A DNA stretch of 64,000 bases from Zhongshania sp. R06B22. Lineage in GTDB: Bacteria > Pseudomonadota > Gammaproteobacteria > Pseudomonadales > Spongiibacteraceae. The position numbers were made by a program, and so were the translations under genes. Below the pieces are notes generated by a model, which saw only the letters and a list, made by a program, of their open reading frames with translations, made no database searches and was not told the origin of the DNA. Numbering within the stretch: the stretch's first letter is position 1; every line of letters starts with the position of its first letter. This document shows positions 57,268 through 64,000 of the stretch, one piece after another. The stretch covers positions 2,976,001 to 3,040,000 of the forward strand of contig NZ_JBFRYB010000001.1 in the NCBI RefSeq assembly GCF_040892595.1, given 5' to 3'.

Positions 57268-58752
57268 CTAGGCCTTTTTTGTATGGTAATCAGATAGTCG
57301 AAAATCATTCAACTTACGCCGCATTCTAAAAGCAGTCCACGGCCAGTTAATACTATTGCGACCATTTTTGTCGATAAAATAACTTGAGCAACCACTATTC
57401 CATACCGTGCTTTGTAATGAATGCTGCATCTTCTTATTAAGCGCCGCACTCGCTGCGGGATCGACCTGAATAGTCGCTATTTTTTTCTTACTGGCCTTCG
57501 TGATGGCGCTGCAAATATACTTAATTTGCGCCTCAATAATGACAAAAGCCGATGTGTAAGTATAAAGATTGGGCCCCAGAGTAATAAACAGATTGGGGCA
57601 ATCTTCTGTCATGGTTCCCAAATAAGCTTGTGGTGACCCCGCCCACAAATCTCCCAGGCGACGTCCACTCACCCCATAAATAATATTGCCTATGGGTGGA
57701 TTAGACACGTCAAAACCGGTGCCAAAAATAATGACATCAACTTCGCAAGTCGAGCCATCACTGGCAGTTAGCTTATTGCCTTCAATTTTAGTGATTCCGG
57801 GCAGCACATCCACATTGTCTTTGCCCAGAGCCCGATACCAGTCGTTTGAGAGCAGAATTCGCTTACAGCCCAGCGCATAATCTGGAAGCAATTTTTTACG
57901 TAACTCCGGGTCTTTCACCCCGCGATTAATATTTTTGATTGCGGCTTTTTCAAGTTTGGTAGAGAAGCTCTTGTATTTAAGGTTGTGATTGAGAAATTCA
58001 AATTGCAGATACAGCGCCTTTCTGAACAAACTCAGCACCATGGGAAAACGGCGAAAGCGGTTTTTCCAGCGCGGCGAAATTGTAATATCGGCCTTCGGCA
58101 ATACCCATGGCGGAGTGCGCTGAAACAAGCTCAAGGCTTGCACCTGCGGCTGAATAGCGGGTAAGAATTGAATCGCAGAGCCACCAGAGCCGATAACCGC
58201 AACACGCTTATCAGTAAGGTCGTAATCATTGTCCCAGGTTGCCGAGTGAAATGACTTGCCAGTAAAACTTGCCAAGCCTTCAATATTTGGGTAAATCGGC
58301 TTGTGCATCGGGCCGCAGGCCATAATCACAAAGCGAGACTTGAAGAGCCCAGCCGTAGTTTTTAAATACCACAGGTTTTCAGATGCCTCCCAGCGGCTCT
58401 CCAATAGCTCATGTTGAAAGTAGATATTGGGCATGATGCCAAACTTTTCGGCGGTGTCCTGACAATAGGTTTTAATCTCGCCCTGCTTTGCAAATACCCG
58501 CTGCCAGTTTGGGTTGGGCGCAAAGGAAAACGAGTATAAGCTTGAAGGCACATCGCAGGCGCAATCTGGATAAGTGTTTTCCCGCCACACTCCACCGACT
58601 TCTGTGGCCTTTTCCAGCACGATATAATCTTGTTTTGCCTCCTTCAGTTTAATGGCTGCACAAATGCCCGATATCCCTGAGCCAATAATAATCACATCAT
58701 GGTACTTCGCGGTTGTCGCACCGTCTTTTTCTGCTGAAAACTGTGTATTCAT
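57268..58752 (-). CDS. Flavin-containing/Baeyer-Villiger monooxygenase
   Basis: About 494 residues. FAD-binding IIGSGISGICAA, the Baeyer-Villiger fingerprint FTGKSFHSATWDN (FxGxxxHxxxW), and NADPH-binding VIGSGGSAIQ are all present. Type I BVMOs insert oxygen next to a ketone to give an ester or lactone. Start at ATG 58752; the frame is open to a TTG at 58764. It lies in a run with a membrane hydroxylase (upstream) and an HSL esterase (downstream). Confidence 0.92.
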   Translation of the reverse strand: MNTQFSAEKDGATTAKYHDVIIIGSGISGICAAIKLKEAKQDYIVLEKATEVGGVWRENTYPDCACDVPSSLYSFSFAPNPNWQRVFAKQGEIKTYCQDTAEKFGIMPNIYFQHELLESRWEASENLWYLKTTAGLFKSRFVIMACGPMHKPIYPNIEGLASFTGKSFHSATWDNDYDLTDKRVAVIGSGGSAIQFLPAIQPQVQALSLFQRTPPWVLPKADITISPRWKNRFRRFPMVLSLFRKALYLQFEFLNHNLKYKSFSTKLEKAAIKNINRGVKDPELRKKLLPDYALGCKRILLSNDWYRALGKDNVDVLPGITKIEGNKLTASDGSTCEVDVIIFGTGFDVSNPPIGNIIYGVSGRRLGDLWAGSPQAYLGTMTEDCPNLFITLGPNLYTYTSAFVIIEAQIKYICSAITKASKKKIATIQVDPAASAALNKKMQHSLQSTVWNSGCSSYFIDKNGRNSINWPWTAFRMRRKLNDFRLSDYHTKKA

Positions 58753-58849
58753 TATGTATCGCAACCTATGCCATTTAACGCGCGCTGCTACTATAAAAGC
58801 AGTCAGATTAATTCACGCAAGATTTCCAAACGCCGACGGCTCTTAGCCC

Positions 58850-59761
58850 TTAAGAATTTATGACGGTCTTTACCATCACGTCACTTTCGACTTTCTTATT
58901 TTTGTCAAAGGAACGATAAAAATAGCGATACAGCACGCTACCCTCTTCCTTCGCATTTTTCCGCCAGCCATAGATTTTTGGCCGCTCATACGTAATCGCC
59001 AATTTCTTCCATAACAACCAGTCGTAGACCGCCAACATATTCTGCAAATTACAGGCAGAATTTCGGCTGCGGCTGTGGTGCTGATGATGCTGGGTTGGAA
59101 ACGTCAACAGATGACACAAACCATACATGGTTTTTGAGATAATAGGATTTTTGTGATTAAGCAGTTTTAAATCGTAATCTAGGTTTGCATGGGTATGAAT
59201 CCCCCACAAGCTTTTAATCGCGGTACCAATAGCCCAGGTCTCTACCAAGCCAAAATACAAACAAATATAACCGAACCAATAATTAGGCAGGGTAAAAGCC
59301 CAACCCCAGCCCACCACGATGGTCTGGCTAACACTAAGCTCCCCGCGACCATCGGGCCCGCCATGTAGATGATGAGTGCGATGAGTGACTTTATACCAGC
59401 GCTGCAGTTTTGCAAGCAGGGGATTGGCAGGTGTGCGTGCGTGGGCAAAATTATGCACCCAGCCATGCAGTAATTCATCAATCAAAATAAAGACAACAAC
59501 GCTGACTAGCAGATAATCTGCTTCAATCCATTCAAGCGTGCCCCAGGCATCGGCAAAAAAGGCGGTAAACAGAAAATAGCTGCAAAGTATCAACAAGGGT
59601 CGCTCTACTATCGAGATCCACGACACCGCTATTCCCAGCATTTGCCAGTCTTTAGGGGTTTGCTTGCCATCGCTATGGGCACCTTTAAGCCACTCATATA
59701 GTAAAAACAGCCCAATCACCGCTAAAGAGATCTTTGTATAACCGTCGTCAACATGTTCCAT
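58850..59761 (-). CDS. Sterol desaturase/fatty acid hydroxylase superfamily protein
   Basis: About 303 residues, four or more membrane helices and the di-iron histidine clusters HGWVHNFAH, HRTHHLHGG and QHHQHHSRS typical of the superfamily (C-5 sterol desaturase, carotenoid hydroxylase, alkylglycerol monooxygenase). The substrate is a hydrophobic lipid in the inner membrane. Start at ATG 59761, GAGAGA before it; the frame is open to a GTG at 59785. Probable first gene of the unit with the BVMO and esterase. Confidence 0.88.
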   Translation of the reverse strand: MEHVDDGYTKISLAVIGLFLLYEWLKGAHSDGKQTPKDWQMLGIAVSWISIVERPLLILCSYFLFTAFFADAWGTLEWIEADYLLVSVVVFILIDELLHGWVHNFAHARTPANPLLAKLQRWYKVTHRTHHLHGGPDGRGELSVSQTIVVGWGWAFTLPNYWFGYICLYFGLVETWAIGTAIKSLWGIHTHANLDYDLKLLNHKNPIISKTMYGLCHLLTFPTQHHQHHSRSRNSACNLQNMLAVYDWLLWKKLAITYERPKIYGWRKNAKEEGSVLYRYFYRSFDKNKKVESDVMVKTVINS

Positions 59762-59849
59762 AAAGTCTCTCGATGCCCATCTCACAATGGCAATAATGTA
59801 ACCTTCGGGCTATTATTAGTAAAATTCAATAATTACATACAGTACATGC

Positions 59850-60752
59850 ATGAAACTTAATTTACGCTCTGTCGACCTGAATCTACTGACCATCTTTGAC
59901 GCCATCATGAGCTGCGGCCAGATGTCTAAGGCGGCGACGCAATTGCACATGACCCAGCCCGCCGCCAGCCACGCCTTAAAACGGCTTAGACAGACCTTCA
60001 ATGACGAGCTCTTCATTCGCACTCGGCAAGGCATGAAACCCACCGCCAGAGCGACTGAAATAGCACCGGCGATCCGTGAGGTGCTGGCAAAAATCATCGA
60101 CACCCTAGATGTTGGAAATATCTTTGAACCTAGGGAGTCAGACCGAATATTTAAAATAGCCTTTGGTCGCTACGGCGAGCTCAATCTACTGCCGCAGTTA
60201 CTGAATAAAGTGCAGGAATTTGATACCGATATTCGCATTCACTCCCATACCGACGATCAGCAGACCGGTATAGATTTAGTCCGCGACGGCATCATCGACT
60301 TTTGTTATGACTTCATTCCGCCCGAGGACAAACGGCTGGATTTCTGCCCATTTAGAAACGAAGAAATAGTCGTCATTGCCAGAAAAAATCATCCCCGAAT
60401 CAAAACGGAAATCAGCCTCAGCCAGTTTTTTTCTGAAAAGCATATCGTCATGACCTTCGGCAACGACCGGCGCGAACTGCTGGAGAAGTTCATGGCTGAG
60501 CAAGGCGGCAAACGCCAGATCTTAACAGAGGTAAACCAGTATCTTGCGGTTCCTACGGTGGTCATGCAGACCGATGGTATCGCTCTCGTTCCCAGGGGCA
60601 TGGCAGAATTTAAACTCTATAAAGACGAGCTCACCATCTTACCCATGCCCTTGGCCCTGCCGTCCCTACCCACCTACCTTATTTGGCACGGCGCCAACAA
60701 TCAGGACAAGGGCCACCATTGGTTGAAACAACTTATTTTGGAATGCAGCTAA
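59850..60752 (+). CDS. LysR family transcriptional regulator
   Basis: A 300-residue regulator: N-terminal winged HTH (LRSVDLNLLTIFDAIMSCGQMSKAATQLHMTQPAASHALKRLRQTF), then a periplasmic-binding-protein-like effector domain. The N-terminal pattern is close to the NodD/PcpR/LinR-like group that senses aromatic or hydrophobic compounds. It is divergent from the membrane-hydroxylase operon across 64 to 88 bases; AATAAT and ATTATT (59792-59797, 59812-59817) form a weak inverted repeat in that spacer. Confidence 0.9.
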   Translation: MKLNLRSVDLNLLTIFDAIMSCGQMSKAATQLHMTQPAASHALKRLRQTFNDELFIRTRQGMKPTARATEIAPAIREVLAKIIDTLDVGNIFEPRESDRIFKIAFGRYGELNLLPQLLNKVQEFDTDIRIHSHTDDQQTGIDLVRDGIIDFCYDFIPPEDKRLDFCPFRNEEIVVIARKNHPRIKTEISLSQFFSEKHIVMTFGNDRRELLEKFMAEQGGKRQILTEVNQYLAVPTVVMQTDGIALVPRGMAEFKLYKDELTILPMPLALPSLPTYLIWHGANNQDKGHHWLKQLILECS

Positions 60753-60857
60753 GCTCACAATCAGACAGACCGTTAAGGACGCCTTAAGTGGCTTACGCCC
60801 AAGAGGGTGGGAGACACGTCAGGATGATCTACTAGTTGTATGGTTGTGGCGAAAAAA

Positions 60858-60893
60858 AGCCCCACAATGCACTCAAGGCTAGATTGTAGGGCT
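60858..60893. terminator. Bidirectional terminator between LysR and GST
   Basis: AGCCCCACAAT (60858-60868) pairs with ATTGTAGGGCT (60883-60893), one mismatch. Seven As lie on the left (T-run on the minus strand) and ATTTTATT on the right, so it can act both ways for the convergent genes at 60752 and 60956. Confidence 0.75.
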
Positions 60894-60955
60894 ATTTTAT
60901 TAGGGGCTGGTAAGAGCCCGCTGCCTTAATTTAAGATCTTGGGTTTAGAAGACTT

Positions 60956-61639
60956 CTATTTTTGCAGCATCTTCCGAGCATTCTGCCTAAACTCTTCGCC
61001 GCCCTCGTCGTCCTCCAGCAAATTGCCCAGACTAAATGGTACATCTACGCCCTTGGCCATTCCCGGCTGATCTTTCATCACGCTCATCCAGCGCTGCAGA
61101 TTGTCCAGCCCGTCAACCGAAACCCCTGACCACTTGTGGGTACGCACCCAGCACCAGTTCGCAATGTCAGCGATCGAGTAATCATCGGCCAGCCAGGCAT
61201 TTTCCGCCAAACGGCCATCTAGCACTTCAAATAGGCGCCGACTTTCATTTTGATAGCGGTCAATGGCTGGCTGTATTTTCTCAGGAAAATAGCGGTGAAA
61301 AACATTAGCCTGGCCCATCATTGGACCAACTCCGCCCATTTGGAACATTAGCCATTGAATGACTTTAGAGCGACCCTTAGCGTCAGTTGGCATCAACTTA
61401 CCAGTCATCTCTGCCAGATAAATCATGATTGCGCCGGATTCAAACACCGCAAAATCGTCATTACCACGATCAACGATCGCGGGAATACGACCATTGGGGT
61501 TGATAGCAAGATAGTCCGCTGCCTTTTGCTCACCCTCACCGATATTGACGAAGTGGGTTTTATAATCAAGCGCCAAGGCCTCTAGCGTACATGACGCTTT
61601 GTGGCCGTTGGGCGTTGGCGCTGTATAGAGCTCTATCAT
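60956..61639 (-). CDS. Glutathione S-transferase
   Basis: A 227-residue GST. N-terminal thioredoxin-like half: [33 protein letters not shown] (cis-Pro) and [13 protein letters not shown]-terminal helical half with [15 protein letters not shown]. It resembles YfcG/YghU-type enzymes. Start at ATG 61639, with AAGGA seven bases upstream; the frame is open to 61690, but the ATG fits the family. It follows the acyl-CoA synthetase by 25 bases and is likely cotranscribed. Confidence 0.92.
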   Translation of the reverse strand: MIELYTAPTPNGHKASCTLEALALDYKTHFVNIGEGEQKAADYLAINPNGRIPAIVDRGNDDFAVFESGAIMIYLAEMTGKLMPTDAKGRSKVIQWLMFQMGGVGPMMGQANVFHRYFPEKIQPAIDRYQNESRRLFEVLDGRLAENAWLADDYSIADIANWCWVRTHKWSGVSVDGLDNLQRWMSVMKDQPGMAKGVDVPFSLGNLLEDDEGGEEFRQNARKMLQK

Positions 61640-61664
61640 TCTATTTTCCTTATTATTATCGAAT

Positions 61665-63458
61665 CTAATAGCCAGATTTACCGTCAACAATTTTCTGATA
61701 GAACTCTTCGTCTAAGAGTTCATAGACCGATGAGCCCGGCTTTAAAATGTAAATCGCATCTTCAATTTGATTAATGTCGTAAGCTTCTTTGCGAAGATTA
61801 CCTTTAAATAATTTAAAGGTAACGGTGGTTTCAGCCTGCCCCTGAATACGCACAAAAACTGGACGCGCAAAGGCGGCAAGCTGGCTGCAAACATAAGTTG
61901 AGAAAGAAACAGGGTCAAAGGAGACACCCTCATTCAAGGTCATTGCCGCCATGCCCGCCTTGCCTTCAATGCCCGGTATTTCAACGCCGTAGACATTGGC
62001 CATATCAACCTGATCACTGCCGTTAAGAATTTCGCCAACCTCATTGGTGGATACATTCTCGGAACGCCAGCGGAACGTATCACCAACTCTGTCAACAAAT
62101 TGGTAGTGACCAAGTCCCAAGGCAAAGCCCACATCGATTTGGCGGACTAAATCGCCGGTATTAAACCAGCTGTCGCCACGCTTCACTACGTCGCGGAGGA
62201 CTTTACTTGCGGTGGCACTTTTGTCTTTGTAACCGTCAAACTGATATCTATCATCAATTTTTGTGAGCAATAAGCCTGCTTCGCCTTTTTTGACCGCAAT
62301 TAATTTTCCTTTAGGGCTGCGAACCATCTCATCTGCATCAATATCATATTTCACCAACATGACTTTCGCTGAGGTTGTGCCAATGGTGCGGTCTTTGTTC
62401 AATAAATTAATAAAAACGGCGTTGCCTTCACTTGAACCATACATTTCGCTAATACGACCCACCTTAAAACGATCTCGAAAGGCTCCCCACACATCGGGTC
62501 TCAAGCCATTACCCACCATAGTTTCTAAGGGGTTATTCTTCTCTGCCTCGCATACCGGCTGTGCTGCAAGATAACGGCATAGCTCACCAACATAGACAAA
62601 CAAATTGGTCTTGTACTCTTGCACCTCGGGCCAAAACTTACTGGCTGAAAACTTGCGACGTAGAAAGATAGACGCGCCGGAATAGAAACACGCGCCAACG
62701 CCCGGGCCAAGCCCGGTGAAGTGATACAAGGGCAAACATATATACAAACGATCTTCGGGTTTAGCTCTAAATGCAACGCGAGAATAGGGCTCTGCTGCGC
62801 TTAAAAAGCGGCGGTGTAAAATCACTGCCGCCTTGGGAAGACCGGTGGTCCCGGAGGTAAACACGTAAAGCGCTTTTTCACCCGCGGTGATTTCGACAGT
62901 TTCTGGGGGGTTGCTAATGGGCATACTATCTATTTCCGCGGCTAGATCGCAGGCCCACTCTGGACATGTTTTTTTGCCGTGATCTTTAACCCACAAGAAA
63001 TCTTTGTCCGCTAAGCCCAGCTCGCTCTTGACGTCTACAATGCTGTCAATGAGCTCTTCACCAATAATGCATTTTTTGGATTCAGTGGTGGTAACACAAT
63101 GCACTAAGGGGCGACCTGTTAAACTGGTATTTATCAGTCCGCACGCTGCACCGACCTTGGCCACGGCTACAATACAGGCCAACATTTCAATGCGGTTTTC
63201 CATCATCAGGGCAACACTATCGCCGCGTTTTACGCCATGTTTCTTCAACAAATGGGCATACTGATTCGCCAGCTCATTGAACTGTCCCCAGCTTAATTCC
63301 CGACCTTCAAAGATGATCGCTGTGCGCTTCTCATATCGAGCTGCGGTTTCTTGAAACAAGCGGCCCAGGGACTTTTTATCAGCGTCCTTAGGTGGCTGAA
63401 ACAGCACAGCCGGCAGAATAGGTAGAAAGTCTTTTACAACCCGAATAAATTCTTTCAC
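61665..63458 (-). CDS. Long-chain/very-long-chain acyl-CoA synthetase, FATP-like
   Basis: A 597-residue AMP-forming ligase. Phosphate loop [13 protein letters not shown] (near residue 215), [11 protein letters not shown] and [10 protein letters not shown] of the FATP/ACSVL (FadD6-like) group, and the NTGDLVRQ block. The C-terminal lysine region is present. It activates long, very-long-chain or steroid side-chain acids to CoA thioesters. Start is GTG 63458 with AAGGAG six bases upstream. First gene of the unit with GST. Confidence 0.9.
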   Translation of the reverse strand: MKEFIRVVKDFLPILPAVLFQPPKDADKKSLGRLFQETAARYEKRTAIIFEGRELSWGQFNELANQYAHLLKKHGVKRGDSVALMMENRIEMLACIVAVAKVGAACGLINTSLTGRPLVHCVTTTESKKCIIGEELIDSIVDVKSELGLADKDFLWVKDHGKKTCPEWACDLAAEIDSMPISNPPETVEITAGEKALYVFTSGTTGLPKAAVILHRRFLSAAEPYSRVAFRAKPEDRLYICLPLYHFTGLGPGVGACFYSGASIFLRRKFSASKFWPEVQEYKTNLFVYVGELCRYLAAQPVCEAEKNNPLETMVGNGLRPDVWGAFRDRFKVGRISEMYGSSEGNAVFINLLNKDRTIGTTSAKVMLVKYDIDADEMVRSPKGKLIAVKKGEAGLLLTKIDDRYQFDGYKDKSATASKVLRDVVKRGDSWFNTGDLVRQIDVGFALGLGHYQFVDRVGDTFRWRSENVSTNEVGEILNGSDQVDMANVYGVEIPGIEGKAGMAAMTLNEGVSFDPVSFSTYVCSQLAAFARPVFVRIQGQAETTVTFKLFKGNLRKEAYDINQIEDAIYILKPGSSVYELLDEEFYQKIVDGKSGY

Positions 63459-64000
63459 TCACAGCTCCTTGAGAACATATTATTTGTTGGGATTTATATT
63501 CTGCGCAGGGAGGGATTCACACTTAGTACTGTCTTAAGGCTAAGAGCTTAGCAAGCCCATTATCCCACCCATTTTAGTAATCACCATAGACCTTATGGTC
63601 ACCGAACACATTGGCTCCAATGCCGGCGCCTCTATGGTATTGAAGTCAAGACAACTAATCCACATTCCCCCAGAGCGCCGATGTAAGAAAACCACTGCGA
63701 CAATGGCGACTGAGAGCGCTTTACGCTCTGCTACCATAGCACCCAATGATCAAAAATTCGCCAACATAAATCGTAATATGTGCAAGCTCAACAAAGGCCT
63801 CTACAGCAGTAAAAGCGCTTTGATATGCTATCCAGAGCTAGTCTGCGGAGCCTAACTATCCACGCAACGGCACTGCCGAGCATTACTGCCGCGACTGCGC
63901 GGCGGTCCCTGTGAGGCCGGCCTTCGGGCTTGGCGATCTCACGTAAAAACCGAAAAATTTTAATGTAATTTTAATCATTCTCTGCGCTAGCTGACCGTTA
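63459..64000. other. Intergenic region at right edge
   Basis: About 540 bases with no supported gene; the short frames here have no family pattern. A hairpin GTGAG..CTCAC enclosing GCC/GGC pairs lies at 63911-63941, without a T-run. The last 50 bases are AT-rich and may be the start of another promoter region. Confidence 0.4.

Noticed and set aside
63540..63855. Two overlapping short frames at the right edge, one per strand
   Set aside because: No ribosome sites, no motif; they overlap each other, so at most one could be real.

Overview
The window reads as a chromosomal segment of a gammaproteobacterium. A bamC (nlpB) gene sits directly behind dapA, an arrangement typical of gammaproteobacteria, and several small genes belong to families common there (the Trp-rich TIGR02450 type, the CPXCG type, a TPR sulfotransferase). 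The mix of F420 synthesis, steroid-ring oxygenases, CYP153 and many Rieske/P450/SDR/TetR genes suggests an aerobic, probably marine, lipid- and steroid-degrading lineage such as Cellvibrionales/Spongiibacteraceae. That placement is inference. No rRNA, tRNA, CRISPR array or intact insertion sequence was seen.

Layout. 1-5.1 kb: the 5' part of an MBL-fold hydrolase, bamC and dapA (minus strand), then a secreted DUF3806-like protein, an AEC permease, a Trp-rich small protein and a 3-alpha-hydroxysteroid-dehydrogenase-like SDR. 5.1-10.9 kb: a tightly packed coenzyme F420 operon, npdG-cofE-cofD-cofC-cofGH, which runs on into the SDR. 11.4-14.9 kb: another SDR, a globin, a DUF1294 membrane protein and pyruvate kinase. 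15.1-18.4 kb: a minus-strand operon kshA-hsaC-hsaA for opening and cleaving steroid rings. 18.7-23 kb: a TPR-sulfotransferase, a CPXCG protein and katG. 23.6-27.8 kb: a three-gene overlapping operon (ABC-exporter-like protein with all ATPase motifs eroded, HlyD-like adaptor, TolC-like outer membrane protein).

28.3-38.1 kb: a guanidine assimilation operon. A guanidine-I (ykkC) riboswitch leads an ABC importer (binding protein, permease, ATPase), the two carboxyguanidine deiminase subunits, guanidine (urea-type) carboxylase and allophanate hydrolase. Together these would import guanidine, carboxylate it, deiminate it and hydrolyse allophanate to ammonia and CO2.

38.8-63.5 kb: an accessory catabolic region rich in oxygenases and regulators: SGNH lipoprotein with divergent TetR; Rieske oxygenase plus acetoacetate-decarboxylase-like protein; NTF2-like protein; SDR and TetR divergent from a P450; thiopurine methyltransferase; a PQQ-type sugar dehydrogenase; a DsbA/FrnE protein; a lipoprotein esterase; a short BLUF photoreceptor; a CYP153 alkane hydroxylase with its ferredoxin and divergent TetR; a DUF1254 protein; a probable operon of di-iron membrane hydroxylase, Baeyer-Villiger monooxygenase and HSL-type esterase with divergent LysR; and a GST behind a FATP-like acyl-CoA synthetase. 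Clear operators (perfect palindromes on sigma-70-like promoters) are visible beside two of the TetR genes.

The most notable points are the complete F420 pathway without a visible dehydro-F420 reductase, the pseudo-ATPase exporter operon, the riboswitch-led guanidine operon, and the palindromic operators.
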